The notes beneath the pieces were generated by a model. The model saw only the letters and a program-made list of their open reading frames with translations, did no database searches and was not told the origin of the DNA. The translations under genes and the position numbers were made by a program. DNA of 64,000 nucleotides from a virus, in the IMG/VR virus record IMGVR_UViG_3300046514_000858, positions 1 to 64,000 of that record. One strand, written 5' to 3'. Positions 8,647 through 16,252 of this stretch are shown here, piece after piece (position 1 is the stretch's first letter; every line of letters begins with the position of its first letter).

Positions 8647-8955
8647 ATGCCATACATCGATCCCGCCCGCCGTCCCGAGCTGAACGATCACATGAAGCGT
8701 CTGGAGCAGGTCGTCAAGAACCCGGGCGATCTCAACTATGTGATCACCCGTCTGCTCGTGGGAATCCTCAAGGAGCGCCGCTTCCGGAATGGGCGCTGGG
8801 GCTACACCGACATCAACGAGCTCGTCGGCGCGATGGAATGCGCAAAGCTGGAGCTCTACCGCCGGGCTGCCGCGCCGTACGAGAACCTCAAGATGTCCGA
8901 GAACGGCGATGTCTACGACGATCTCTTCCCCAACGAATTTATGGAGAAGCCATGA
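8647..8955 (+). CDS. DUF6899-type protein
   Basis: The 102 residues start MPYIDPARRPELNDHMKRL and continue with PGDLNYVITRLLVG, the pattern I associate with the phage family DUF6899. The function is unknown. The gene overlaps the next by 4 nt (ATGA). Confidence 0.65.
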   Translation: MPYIDPARRPELNDHMKRLEQVVKNPGDLNYVITRLLVGILKERRFRNGRWGYTDINELVGAMECAKLELYRRAAAPYENLKMSENGDVYDDLFPNEFMEKP

Positions 8956-9344
8956 CCCGCACCGAAAGGCTCGACAAGATCATGTCCACGTTCTCCCTGC
9001 GCAAGGGGGAATGGGTGGAGTCCGAGAAGATGTTCTGCTGCGAGGCCGCGGTCAACATCGAGAAGGCTCAGCATCGTCTCATCAGCCGATGCTACATCTT
9101 GCCCGATGCATTCGATGATCCCGATCTGATGCTCATGCTGACGGATCGACTCAAGACCACCCTTCGCCTCTCGGCCGCGCTCTACATCGACGAGTCGGGA
9201 GAGAAGACGGTCCGGGCGGACGAGGCCGCGGAGCTCTTCCAGAATCCCAACTTCCGGGATCTCGGCAAATACTTCGAGGGCGAACTCATCGACGAAGGTG
9301 AGATCGGCACGATGGATGGCGTCCGGTACTTCGTCGGACAATAG
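8952..9344 (+). CDS. Hypothetical protein, 130 aa
   Basis: An acidic soluble protein with a Cys pair (MFCCEAA) and no recognised motif. It is translationally coupled to the DUF6899 gene by an ATGA overlap. Confidence 0.6.
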   Translation: MTRTERLDKIMSTFSLRKGEWVESEKMFCCEAAVNIEKAQHRLISRCYILPDAFDDPDLMLMLTDRLKTTLRLSAALYIDESGEKTVRADEAAELFQNPNFRDLGKYFEGELIDEGEIGTMDGVRYFVGQ

Positions 9345-9352
9345 GGGGCATC

Positions 9353-9595
9353 ATGAGCGATGTCATCAACAATCCCGCCCACTATGGCGGCAAGGACAAT
9401 CCCTTCGAAGTGATCAAGGTGCTCCGCGCGTGGGGCATGTTCGCCAACGCGCTTCGCTTCAATACCATCAAGTACCTCGCCCGGGCCGGGAAGAAGGACG
9501 ATCTGCTCCAAGACCTCAAGAAAGCCAAGTACTACTTGGAGGCGGAGATCGCCGAGCTGGAGATCGAGCGCGCCAAATCCGCTCCGCCAGTGTAA
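9353..9595 (+). CDS. DUF3310 protein
   Basis: The 80-residue sequence has VINNPAHYGG at the start, then FEVIKVLRAW, IKYLARAGKK and LKKAKYYLEAE. This is the full pattern of DUF3310, a small phage family sometimes annotated as a nucleotide kinase, though no P-loop is present. Its precise role is unknown. Confidence 0.8.
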   Translation: MSDVINNPAHYGGKDNPFEVIKVLRAWGMFANALRFNTIKYLARAGKKDDLLQDLKKAKYYLEAEIAELEIERAKSAPPV

Positions 9596-9611
9596 TTGTC
9601 TGGATATCGCG

Positions 9612-9618
9612 CGTTCCT
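9612..9618 (+). promoter_or_regulatory. Class 2 motif CGTTCCT
   Basis: It lies 7 nt before ATG 9626 of a 37-residue membrane protein that has no Shine-Dalgarno. Confidence 0.5.
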
Positions 9619-9625
9619 ATAGGGC

Positions 9626-9739
9626 ATGTGCGATCACTTCTGTCCGAACGACGCCCAGCAACTCCTGTATGGATTGATGGGATTCCTCGCGTTCATCCCG
9701 TGGGTTCGAGCTCGACTTCTTTCAAGGAGAAAGCGTTGA
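9626..9739 (+). CDS. Leaderless 37-aa membrane microprotein
   Basis: The frame starts at ATG 9626, 7 nt after a class 2 motif. It has one hydrophobic stretch (LLYGLMGFLAFIPWV) followed by a basic tail (LLSRRKR). Its stop overlaps the TTG start of the next gene. Promoter position and coupling support a real gene; the function is unknown. Confidence 0.5.
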   Translation: MCDHFCPNDAQQLLYGLMGFLAFIPWVRARLLSRRKR

Positions 9740-9972
9740 ACACCTACCGCATGGAGTTCCAGAGCGTCGCGAGTCACAAAGACGGCGGCGTGATGGCGAC
9801 CAAGCATCTGGTCGTGCTCGAAGCCATCTGCGCGACCGAGGCGCTGGCGGAGGCCAATCGCCGCTTTGCTTCCGCCGGGCTGTCGTCGGCCAAGTTCAAG
9901 CGCATGCTGGCCATCCGCGTGGCGCGCAAGTCCATCACCACCCGCGTGCGAGTTCAGCCGGTCCTCGCGTAA
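9736..9972 (+). CDS. Hypothetical protein, 78 aa
   Basis: A small basic protein that probably starts at TTG 9736, six nt after AAGGAGA; ATG 9751 is the alternative. The sequence resembles short phage proteins with an EALAEANRRF helix and a basic C-terminus. No family is assigned. Confidence 0.55.
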   Translation: MNTYRMEFQSVASHKDGGVMATKHLVVLEAICATEALAEANRRFASAGLSSAKFKRMLAIRVARKSITTRVRVQPVLA

Positions 9973-9986
9973 CCCCTGAGCAGGAG

Positions 9987-9993
9987 CGTTCCT
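9987..9993 (+). promoter_or_regulatory. Class 2 motif CGTTCCT
   Basis: It lies 6 nt before ATG 10000, with GTAAC 13 nt upstream. The gene downstream lacks a Shine-Dalgarno. Confidence 0.55.
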
Positions 9994-9999
9994 TTAGTT

Positions 10000-10218
10000 A
10001 TGGCCCACATCGAACGGAAGCCGGTCGTCTCGACCAATATCGCGTCCATCGGATACGACAAAGACGCGCTGGTGCTGGAGGTGGAGTTCCGCAAGGGCGG
10101 GATCTATCGCTACAACGATGTGACCTTCGGCGAGTACAACGCCCTCATGACCGCCGAGTCGCAGGGACGGTACTTCGCCCAGTTCATCAGGGGCAAGACC
10201 TCGGAGAAGGTGGACTGA
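10000..10218 (+). CDS. KTSC-domain protein
   Basis: The 72 residues follow the KTSC pattern: VVSTNIASIGYD, VEFRKGGIYRYNDV, then SQGRYFAQFIRGK. The name motif is altered here to KTSE. KTSC proteins are short and found in phages and near helicases; the role is unknown. The gene is leaderless behind a class 2 motif and overlaps the next start. Confidence 0.8.
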   Translation: MAHIERKPVVSTNIASIGYDKDALVLEVEFRKGGIYRYNDVTFGEYNALMTAESQGRYFAQFIRGKTSEKVD

Positions 10219-10511
10219 TGGGCCGCCGTAATCAGTACCTGACCGAGGGCATGGCGCAGGTCCTGCGCATCATCGACGAGAGCGACGAGAAAGAGCTCGC
10301 GCAGTCCATCCCCGGCGGCTGGTGGGTGGGCGACCAAGAGGTCGACGGGCGCGTCTGCATGGCGCTGCTACGATTCTGCCTCCTCCATCAGGAGCATGAC
10401 AGCAGCGAGACGTTCATCCGCTACACGATCAACGAGGACGGCCGAGGTGTCATGAACGATCCGACCTACGTGCCAAAGATCGTGACGGCGATGAAGGAGA
10501 AGAAGCTGTGA
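10218..10511 (+). CDS. Hypothetical protein, 97 aa
   Basis: A soluble protein with an IPGGWWVGD segment and a central Cys pair spaced by helix. It overlaps the KTSC gene (TGATG) and the next gene (GTGA), so the three are coupled. No family is recognised. Confidence 0.6.
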   Translation: MGRRNQYLTEGMAQVLRIIDESDEKELAQSIPGGWWVGDQEVDGRVCMALLRFCLLHQEHDSSETFIRYTINEDGRGVMNDPTYVPKIVTAMKEKKL

Positions 10512-10732
10512 ACGAACACGCGCTCATGATCGTCATCACGGTGCTGAGCCTCTGCCTTTTCCTGTGGGCCTGCTTCCCGACGCGTAAGGGCACCTACGTC
10601 GCGGGCAACTGCTTCTTCTGCCACCACTTCCGCATCATCGGGACCTGCACCAGCGTCTACACCGGCCACAAGCGCCATTGTCTGGAGTGCTGCGAGGGCA
10701 GCACTGACTGGACGCCCGAGCGCAACCGCTGA
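10508..10732 (+). CDS. Membrane protein with Cys-rich tail, 74 aa
   Basis: One N-terminal membrane helix (LMIVITVLSLCLFLWACF) is followed by a Cys/His-rich segment (CFFCHHF, CTS, CLECCEG) that probably binds a metal. The start GTG overlaps the previous stop. Confidence 0.6.
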   Translation: MNEHALMIVITVLSLCLFLWACFPTRKGTYVAGNCFFCHHFRIIGTCTSVYTGHKRHCLECCEGSTDWTPERNR

Positions 10733-10737
10733 CCGAG

Positions 10738-10749
10738 GTCCAAGTGGGT
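10738..10749 (+). promoter_or_regulatory. Class 3 (late-type) motif GTCCAAG
   Basis: GTCCAAGTGGGT lies directly before the ADP-ribosyltransferase gene, far from the morphogenesis module where this motif is otherwise concentrated. Confidence 0.5.
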
Positions 10750-11505
10750 GTGCAGAACGACCGTCCGCCGAGTGATTTCGACCATCCCTTCATCAAGGGT
10801 GGCTCAGGCTCCGGCAACTACGGACATCAGGGTCGCAGCGGTGAGCGAGGCGGCAGCGCGCCCGGCCAGCCCCGATCCGTGGCGGGCAAGGAGTTCAAGG
10901 GCTTCCCTCCGGCCACGAGCCCCCGCAAGGGCAAGGGCGAAAAGGTCGACGGCAAGAAGTTCGGCGCAAAACTTACAGAAGCAGAATCCAAGGCGCTGTC
11001 CGATTACGTGAATCAGGGCAGCAGCAACATCAACGATCATCTTCGCAACGGCAAGGCGTTGTTTCCCGAGTACAACGACCACATTGCCGCGGTCAATTCC
11101 GCCATCGCCAAGGGCGACAACTCCGAGCGTCTGCTCTATCGCGGCGCGCGGATCCAGTCCATGGAATCTCCCGCCTTCGACTACAGCACCGAGCGCCGGG
11201 CGTTCGTGCAGAAGTTCGAGGACCAGATCGGGAAGACCGTCACCATGAAGGGCTTCCAGAGCACGACGACTAGCCCCGAGCTGGCGGCCGAATTCGCTGG
11301 CGTGAACGACAATCCGATCTTCGAGATCCGCGCGAAGGGCGGCGCGCCCATCGGTGATCTGTTCGGCGCGAAGGAGAACGAGGTCGTGCTGCCTCACGGC
11401 GCGAAGTACAAAGTGCTCGACGTTGTGCACAACGTGAAGTTCAACAATCCCAAGTACGGTGATCGCCGGAATCGGTTCACGGTGATTCGACTGGAGATGC
11501 AGTGA
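10750..11505 (+). CDS. R-S-E type ADP-ribosyltransferase with N-terminal Gly/His tag
   Basis: The protein probably transfers ADP-ribose from NAD to a host target. The three catalytic blocks are in order (numbering from GTG 10744): LLYRGAR (Arg about 133), FQSTTTSPELA (STT about 173-175) and KENEVVLPHG (ExE about 211-213). The first 45 residues carry a disordered tag, GSGNYGHQGRSGERGGSAPG, closely matched in the RelA/SpoT-like protein at 37069. A class 3 motif precedes it, so late expression and virion packaging are inferred. The start is GTG 10750 by analogy with other class 3 genes; GTG 10744 is in frame. Confidence 0.8.
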   Translation: MQNDRPPSDFDHPFIKGGSGSGNYGHQGRSGERGGSAPGQPRSVAGKEFKGFPPATSPRKGKGEKVDGKKFGAKLTEAESKALSDYVNQGSSNINDHLRNGKALFPEYNDHIAAVNSAIAKGDNSERLLYRGARIQSMESPAFDYSTERRAFVQKFEDQIGKTVTMKGFQSTTTSPELAAEFAGVNDNPIFEIRAKGGAPIGDLFGAKENEVVLPHGAKYKVLDVVHNVKFNNPKYGDRRNRFTVIRLEMQ

Positions 11506-11588
11506 TGCACGATCCGAAGGAACGGCCCGAGTCCGAGCTCGAAGACAAGTTCCAGCAGCCGGTCGACGGGATCGAGTTCGATAATTAG
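11505..11588 (+). CDS. 27-aa acidic microprotein coupled to the ADP-ribosyltransferase
   Basis: ATG 11505 overlaps the ADP-ribosyltransferase stop (TGATG). The 27 residues are acidic (PESELEDKFQQ) and end at TAG 11588, overlapping the stop of the convergent gene by 4 nt. It could be a partner or neutraliser of the enzyme, or a spurious frame. Confidence 0.35.
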   Translation: MHDPKERPESELEDKFQQPVDGIEFDN

Positions 11589-11869
11589 ACCGCCGGGCAA
11601 TCCAAGAAATGGATCTGGGATGCCTGCGCAGTCCACGATCCGCTGCCCTTGAAGTCCCAGTAGAAGCGCAGCGACATCATTCCTTTCGCGATTTTCTGTC
11701 CGCACTCCTTACAGGTCGCGCGCCCGGTCGCGGTTACCAGTTCGAGGCAGCCGTACTCGATATACTGTCCGCCCCGGTCGAGATTGTCGAGCCGCTCTCC
11801 TGACACGGCATGTTGCTGGCCCACTTCGCGGATCCCCTGAGCCTGCCACTCCTTCAGCATATTCGCCAT
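11585..11869 (-). CDS. PARP-type zinc-finger-like protein, 94 aa
   Basis: On the minus strand, starting at 11869 behind AGGAGGAAA. The C-terminal half reads GRATCKECGQKIAKGMMSLRF, then SQIHFLDC. This Cys2-His-Cys spacing with a basic strand resembles the PARP-type zinc finger that binds DNA breaks, except that the final pair is H-x3-C. It sits between an ADP-ribosyltransferase gene and an alarmone hydrolase gene. It may simply be one of the treble-clef microproteins common in phages. Confidence 0.55.
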   Translation of the reverse strand: MANMLKEWQAQGIREVGQQHAVSGERLDNLDRGGQYIEYGCLELVTATGRATCKECGQKIAKGMMSLRFYWDFKGSGSWTAQASQIHFLDCPAV

Positions 11870-11877
11870 ATTTCCTC

Positions 11878-12414
11878 CTACCCTGCAGCGCTCACGATCA
11901 GGTCCACTGCCGCGGCAATCACCTCTGTCGCCAGCGACCGATCCACCCCGCCGATCATATCCACCAGCGCCAGAGATTCTATCCCGTACATCTCCCGGAA
12001 TTTCGGATCCGGGTTCGCGAGCATTCCCCGCAGATTGTCGAGCCGATCCAGCATCTTCAGGATCTTCACGGCCGGGCACTGCTGCCCAAGCCGCGCCGTT
12101 TCCATCTTCTTCCGATCCTTCCGCGGCACCACGCCCTTGAGGGCCTTCGTCGAGTTCGTCAGCCCCATCACCAAGACAAGCACATCCATCCCGCAGGCGG
12201 CCTCGATTTCCGCGGGGGTCAATGCCGTGTCCTCCAGTGAATCGTGGAGGAAGGCAGCGGCCACGAGCTCCGGCGTCGCGTCCGCCCGCGCGGCCATCAT
12301 CGCAGCCACCCGCGAGGGATGGACGAAATAGGGGGTTCCTTCAAACTTCCGCATCTGGCCTTCGTGGGCCTTCTGGCCCAGCTCCCGGGCCCGGACCACG
12401 AGGGGATCGCTCAT
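11878..12414 (-). CDS. Small alarmone hydrolase (MESH1/SpoT HD domain)
   Basis: The 178-residue protein carries an HD-domain order typical of (p)ppGpp hydrolases: KAHEGQMRKFEGTPYFVHP, AAAFLHDSLEDT and ILKMLDRLDNL. These correspond to the His, His-Asp and Asp metal ligands of SpoT and MESH1. It should degrade alarmones such as ppGpp or (pp)pApp. The start ATG 12414 coincides with the end of a class 1 motif and has no Shine-Dalgarno; GTG 12420 is in frame. Some phages use such enzymes to neutralise host alarmone-based defence. Confidence 0.8.
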   Translation of the reverse strand: MSDPLVVRARELGQKAHEGQMRKFEGTPYFVHPSRVAAMMAARADATPELVAAAFLHDSLEDTALTPAEIEAACGMDVLVLVMGLTNSTKALKGVVPRKDRKKMETARLGQQCPAVKILKMLDRLDNLRGMLANPDPKFREMYGIESLALVDMIGGVDRSLATEVIAAAVDLIVSAAG

Positions 12415-12426
12415 CAGCACGTATTG

Positions 12427-12455
12427 GAGACGACCAGCCGTGCGAAATATAACGA
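12427..12455 (-). promoter_or_regulatory. Class 1 promoter (weak -35), alarmone hydrolase
   Basis: On the minus strand CGTTAT, 16 nt, then CGTCTCC precedes ATACGTGCTGATG. The -10 part fits class 1 well and the -35 poorly. Confidence 0.45.
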
Positions 12456-12509
12456 AGAATTTGTTGTAATATCCAGAGGGGTGCGAAGTCTCAACAATGG
12501 AGGTGATTG

Positions 12510-13322
12510 ATGGCGATTCGAGTGATGGTCAGCAAGGAACGGGCCGAGGAGCTGCTCGCGGCGGGCTCCAAGAAGATCGAGATCGTCCGGGACTATCCCG
12601 GCGCGGAGGAAGGTCGGATCTACCACGATTACGACAACTGCCCGATCCGGCAGGAAGAGAAGAAGACGGGTTTCATCGTCGGGAATCCCATCGCAGTCAT
12701 GATCGGCTGCACCAGCAACTGCCGCCCCGGCGGCCCGCTCTACATGGAGACTTCCCACGAGGGACTGGTTCTTTCCCTGCGCGAGCGGAACGGCTACGAG
12801 GACTCGGACTTCTATGCCCGGGTCTGGGATCCCATCAAGAAGACGACCAACGAGGTGACGTACGCCACGACCCGCGGCTGGAGCTATCCCAACAACGCGT
12901 GGGTCGACGCCACGCCCGAGGTGCTGGCGGAGTACGAGGAGTACAAGACCAAGCGCGACGAGGCCCTCGCCCGGGCCGCCGACAAATGCCGGAAGGACGA
13001 GGCCGCCCTCCGCTTCGCCCAAGAGCTCCTGATGCCCAAGCTGGGCCGCCGGGTGGTGGTCTTCAAGGGCCGGAAGGTTCCGGTCGGCACCGAGGGCGTC
13101 GTGATCTGGGAAGGCGACGGACAGTGGGGCACGCGGATCGGCATCAAGCGGGACGACGGCGGGCTGGAGTGGACGGCGGCCAGCAACGCCAAGGTGATTG
13201 CGCCCGACGCCGACGCGCTCCTCGACGTGGTCCAGATCGCCCTGTCCACCATCGCGTCGGAGAAGGAAATCAACGACCTCAAACTGTGCCACCTGATGGC
13301 GTCTGTGGGGATCCCGTGGTAA
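12510..13322 (+). CDS. Hypothetical protein with SH3-like segment, 270 aa
   Basis: It starts at ATG 12510 behind GGAGGTGAT. The C-terminal third (GRRVVVFKGRKVPVGTEGVV...WGTRIGIK) looks like a KOW/SH3 barrel that often binds nucleic acid. The N-terminal part is unrecognised. The gene is divergent from the alarmone hydrolase gene; TTGTAATATCC upstream could hold a housekeeping -10 box. Confidence 0.6.
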   Translation: MAIRVMVSKERAEELLAAGSKKIEIVRDYPGAEEGRIYHDYDNCPIRQEEKKTGFIVGNPIAVMIGCTSNCRPGGPLYMETSHEGLVLSLRERNGYEDSDFYARVWDPIKKTTNEVTYATTRGWSYPNNAWVDATPEVLAEYEEYKTKRDEALARAADKCRKDEAALRFAQELLMPKLGRRVVVFKGRKVPVGTEGVVIWEGDGQWGTRIGIKRDDGGLEWTAASNAKVIAPDADALLDVVQIALSTIASEKEINDLKLCHLMASVGIPW

Positions 13323-13510
13323 TGCCCAAGTGCAAACTCTGCCGGAACGCGGCGGAGATGAGCTACGAGGTCCAGCGCGACAAGCCTATCCCGCTGTGCG
13401 GCAAGTGCTTCGGAAGCTGGGCTCCGCCGGAGCTGAACAGCCTACTCGGCATCACGCCCGACGACGAGCCCACGATTCCCTGTAATGCCGCGCCCCCGGC
13501 GGCGTCTTAG
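13322..13510 (+). CDS. Zinc-ribbon microprotein, 62 aa
   Basis: CKLC and CGKC pairs separated by 20 residues form a likely zinc ribbon; the tail is acidic and Ala/Pro-rich. It overlaps the previous stop (TAATG), and a class 1 promoter for the next gene lies inside its 3' end. Confidence 0.6.
   Translation: MPKCKLCRNAAEMSYEVQRDKPIPLCGKCFGSWAPPELNSLLGITPDDEPTIPCNAAPPAAS
13481..13509 (+). promoter_or_regulatory. Class 1 promoter
   Basis: TGTAAT, 16 nt, CGTCTTA, then GAATCGTGATG. It lies within the end of the preceding gene and drives the gene at 13536. Confidence 0.6.
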
Positions 13511-13535
13511 AATCGTGATGAGCAAGGAGAAGCGA

Positions 13536-14069
13536 GTGGAAAAAGTGGAAGAGATGCGCGTCAACTCGAACGGCATGGAGATCGAGTCCTGCGGGCGCTG
13601 CGGCGGCTCCGGGCATTACTCCTACTGCCAGATGTACGGCACGACCTGCTTCGGCTGCAGCGGCTCGGGCCTGCGCTTCACGAAGCGCGGCGCGGCGGCG
13701 AACGCGTTCCTGACCCAGATCCGGTCGAAGCCCATCGCGGAGCTCTCGGTCGGGATGGAAATCTGGGATGATCCCTACTTCTCGAAGGCGGGCTGGGCCA
13801 AGATCGTGGCCTTCACGCCCAGCGAGCAGAGCTCGTGGAGCGTGGTGAACGGCGAGAAGGTGATCGTGCCCGGCACCTACGTCACGATGGAGACCGAGAA
13901 GTGCACCCACTCCGCGCTGCGGATGGAAGAGAGCAAGCTCTACCGGGTGCGGCAGAGCGCGGCCGACGCCGAGATCACGCGGATCCGGGCGATGGCCTTT
14001 CAGGACACGCTGAGCAAGAAGGGCGAACCCAAGAAAGTGAAACCCGCCAAGTCGGCGGCGAAGAAATAA
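13536..14069 (+). CDS. DnaJ-type zinc-finger protein, 177 aa
   Basis: Two CxxCxGxG-like blocks (CGRCGGSG and CFGCSGSG) flank a short Tyr-rich spacer, as in the DnaJ zinc centre, followed by an unrecognised beta-rich domain and a Lys-rich end. The start is set at GTG 13536 because AAGGAG lies 6 nt upstream in the class 1 leader; the frame is open from further up. Confidence 0.6.
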   Translation: MEKVEEMRVNSNGMEIESCGRCGGSGHYSYCQMYGTTCFGCSGSGLRFTKRGAAANAFLTQIRSKPIAELSVGMEIWDDPYFSKAGWAKIVAFTPSEQSSWSVVNGEKVIVPGTYVTMETEKCTHSALRMEESKLYRVRQSAADAEITRIRAMAFQDTLSKKGEPKKVKPAKSAAKK

Positions 14070-14081
14070 GGAGAACGGACC

Positions 14082-14264
14082 ATGGGCAAGCGCAAGATCG
14101 TTCTGAAGCAGCTCGCGTCGTCCCCACTCGCGAAGTCGCCGGGCGTGCAGTACGAGGTCGTCCAGATGTCGAACACCGTGCAGTTCTCCATCGGCGACCG
14201 CCTCGGCAAGGCCGACGTCGACCACCTCCTCAGCAAGTCCTACATGGAAGTCGTGATCAAGTAA
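14082..14264 (+). CDS. Hypothetical protein, 60 aa
   Basis: A small basic protein that starts 12 nt after the previous stop behind AAGGAGAA. No motif is recognised. Confidence 0.55.
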   Translation: MGKRKIVLKQLASSPLAKSPGVQYEVVQMSNTVQFSIGDRLGKADVDHLLSKSYMEVVIK

Positions 14265-14278
14265 TGCGCGAGCGCGCG

Positions 14279-14285
14279 CGTTCTT
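14279..14285 (+). promoter_or_regulatory. Class 2 motif CGTTCTT
   Basis: GTAAT lies 13 nt upstream. The gene at 14296 follows after an AGGAGAAG site, so this transcript would have a short leader. Confidence 0.5.
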
Positions 14286-14295
14286 AGGAGAAGAG

Positions 14296-14631
14296 ATGGA
14301 CGCTTTCACGAGACTCAAGGCCAAGTTGCAGACGCTCGCCACCAATCGGTGGCGGAAGCTCTCGATCAAGGATCGCGAGGGCTGCATCCGCCTGACCTAT
14401 GTCGGCGCGCCCGAGAAGTCCATCAAGCGCATGGCCCGGGCCCGTACGCCCGCCGATTACCACGAGCTGCGCGTCATGATTCGTCTCTACACCGAGCTGG
14501 TGATCAAGAGCAATCCCAAGAAGCGCGCGGCCGAGCTCAAGCGTCTCAAGGATCGCTTCCCGTTCGCGGATACCGTCAAGGAATCCAACTGGCTGCGCGA
14601 GAAAATCCGTTTCTACGAGAGCGAGGATTGA
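14296..14631 (+). CDS. Hypothetical helical protein, 111 aa
   Basis: A Lys/Arg-rich, mostly helical protein with no recognised domain. It follows a class 2 motif and has an AGGAGAAG Shine-Dalgarno. Confidence 0.55.
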   Translation: MDAFTRLKAKLQTLATNRWRKLSIKDREGCIRLTYVGAPEKSIKRMARARTPADYHELRVMIRLYTELVIKSNPKKRAAELKRLKDRFPFADTVKESNWLREKIRFYESED

Positions 14632-14632
14632 C

Positions 14633-15250
14633 GTGAAGAAGCTGACCAAGAAAGACTGGGTCGCCCGCGGTGTTCACAACAACTCCGAAGTCGCCAAGCT
14701 CGGAGGCGCGACGATCTATCTCTCGTATCGTACAGCCGAGACCGGCCGCGCGTCTCAATCCGCCGCGTGGCAGGTCATCGACGTGAATGGCAAGAGCGAC
14801 CCGAACGCACATTGGCGCGACTACGGCAACGCGACCTTCTCGCTCTGGAATCGCACCGAGAACCAGAAGCGTCTCGACGAGGCAAAGAAGTTCGCGACCG
14901 AGAAGTATGGGATCAAGGAGTGGGAGAAGGGCGGCCCGTACGGCGACTGGTTCCCCGAAGGAACGCTGGCCATGGCCGCTCACGCGACCGAGGCGTTTGA
15001 TCCGAAGAATCGCATGGACGTCGAGATCATTGTCCGCGGGCCGATAAGGTGCGGCAAGACGACGTTGTCGCACATGATCGACGGTCTGCTGAAAAGCAAA
15101 GCCTTCGAGTCTCAGGTCATCGACCGCGTCAAACCGGGCGTGGTCGAAAATGAGAAGGTGAACGACGAAGCCCTGAATCATCCCTATCATGTCTTCGGCA
15201 AGCGCGTCAAGATCACGATTCGGACGGAGCAGACGCAGCGGACTTCGTAA
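14633..15250 (+). CDS. P-loop protein, 205 aa
   Basis: The C-terminal 80 residues carry a Walker A-like IIVRGPIRCGKTTLSHMI and end in a beta strand (VKITIRTEQTQ), a layout seen in small phage NTP-binding proteins. There is no clear Walker B. The N-terminal 125 residues contain a DUF-like aromatic region (WFPEGTLAMAAHATEAF). The start is GTG 14633 after the previous stop. Confidence 0.55.
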   Translation: MKKLTKKDWVARGVHNNSEVAKLGGATIYLSYRTAETGRASQSAAWQVIDVNGKSDPNAHWRDYGNATFSLWNRTENQKRLDEAKKFATEKYGIKEWEKGGPYGDWFPEGTLAMAAHATEAFDPKNRMDVEIIVRGPIRCGKTTLSHMIDGLLKSKAFESQVIDRVKPGVVENEKVNDEALNHPYHVFGKRVKITIRTEQTQRTS

Positions 15251-15413
15251 TTGAACGCTATGAAGAAGCCTAAAAGAAAACGAAGGCTGCCACTCTGTTG
15301 GCTGTGCCGCAGCAGACTCCGGGAGGGATGGAAGTGGGTCGCCAGCAAATGCGGCCTTGTGCGAATGCATCCCAAGTGTCGTAAATTTTACTGGACATAG
15401 ACGAAAGAGCTAT
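15250..15413. repeat. 164-bp inverted repeat, copy 1
   Basis: This segment reappears in the opposite orientation at 41181-41344 with about a dozen scattered differences. Each copy contains one 46-codon zinc-ribbon gene and short flanks. Confidence 0.85.
15260..15400 (+). CDS. 46-aa zinc-ribbon protein, duplicated gene copy 1
   Basis: The protein is very basic at the N-terminus (KKPKRKRR), then has CWLC and later C31 and C40, a likely zinc site. A near-identical 46-residue copy is encoded at 41194-41334 (-). Most differences are silent and only three residues change, which indicates selection on the protein. The function is unknown; nucleic-acid binding is a reasonable guess. Confidence 0.7.
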   Translation: MKKPKRKRRLPLCWLCRSRLREGWKWVASKCGLVRMHPKCRKFYWT

Positions 15414-15428
15414 TCGAGGGTAGACACT

Positions 15429-15848
15429 ATGCCGAAGACGCTATACGCCTGCCTGATTTGCGGACGCAATTTCGAGGCAGAACCACAAGCCGTCCTGTGC
15501 GAGACGCGGCCCGAGGACAAGCCGCTTGCCAAGGTCGGGGACATCTGCACGGTCGGTGGCGACCGCTTCGGTTGGTGCGACGGCGACCGACGCTGGCTGG
15601 TCAATCCGAAGGCCGAGAAGGGGCTCCAGTTTTACTACGTCCTGACCCACATCGACGGAGATCCGGAGAACCCCCATAGGACTCGCTACCACTTCTTCAC
15701 GAAAGCGATGAGCCCCAAGAGCGGCTACAACAAGGGTACGACGTTCAACGTCCACCACTTTACGCCGCGATTGATTCTGGAGCCCCCGGCCTTCGTCGTG
15801 AATGACTCAAAGGATCTGGTTGGGAAGATCGCGGAATACATTCTGTGA
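15429..15848 (+). CDS. Hypothetical protein with Cys pair, 139 aa
   Basis: It opens with LYACLICGRNFEAEP, one zinc-ribbon-like knuckle, followed by a beta-rich unrecognised domain. There is no clear Shine-Dalgarno; ATG 15429 is the first start. Confidence 0.55.
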   Translation: MPKTLYACLICGRNFEAEPQAVLCETRPEDKPLAKVGDICTVGGDRFGWCDGDRRWLVNPKAEKGLQFYYVLTHIDGDPENPHRTRYHFFTKAMSPKSGYNKGTTFNVHHFTPRLILEPPAFVVNDSKDLVGKIAEYIL

Positions 15849-15858
15849 GAGACGAATC

Positions 15859-16056
15859 GTGACTACTGCGAATGATATTACACAGGCGGATTTCGATCTT
15901 GCTTGGTCGATCTTAGCGTGCCGTCCATGCAAAAACACCTACGCATGTAGCGAAGGTGAGGGCGGAAATAAGTGGGCAATTCAAGGGGCCGCCGAATGCG
16001 GCTCATGTTTGGCTGAACTGATTGCCGGACTTCGCCAATCCCAAGAAGGGCAGTAG
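15859..16056 (+). CDS. Cys-containing protein, 65 aa
   Basis: The start is GTG 15859 after GAGACGA. A Cys pattern (CRPC, C, CGSC) suggests metal binding. No family is recognised. Confidence 0.5.
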   Translation: MTTANDITQADFDLAWSILACRPCKNTYACSEGEGGNKWAIQGAAECGSCLAELIAGLRQSQEGQ

Positions 16057-16063
16057 ACGAATA

Positions 16064-16252
16064 ATGACAACTCCAAATCACGTCGACTTCGGCACCCTTG
16101 GCGTGCACAACATCCAGTACTACAACGACGACACCGGTTATGGCATGACCGAGTGTGGTCTGTGTATTTTCCCCGGAGATGTGGCGAACACCGACAAGCC
16201 GATTGACGGTTGCAACTATTGCACGCCAGAGAAAACTCAGGAGAAAGCATGA
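16064..16252 (+). CDS. Zinc-ribbon microprotein, 62 aa
   Basis: Two knuckles (CGLC and CNYC) separated by about 16 residues. It overlaps the following start by 4 nt (ATGA). Confidence 0.55.
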   Translation: MTTPNHVDFGTLGVHNIQYYNDDTGYGMTECGLCIFPGDVANTDKPIDGCNYCTPEKTQEKA

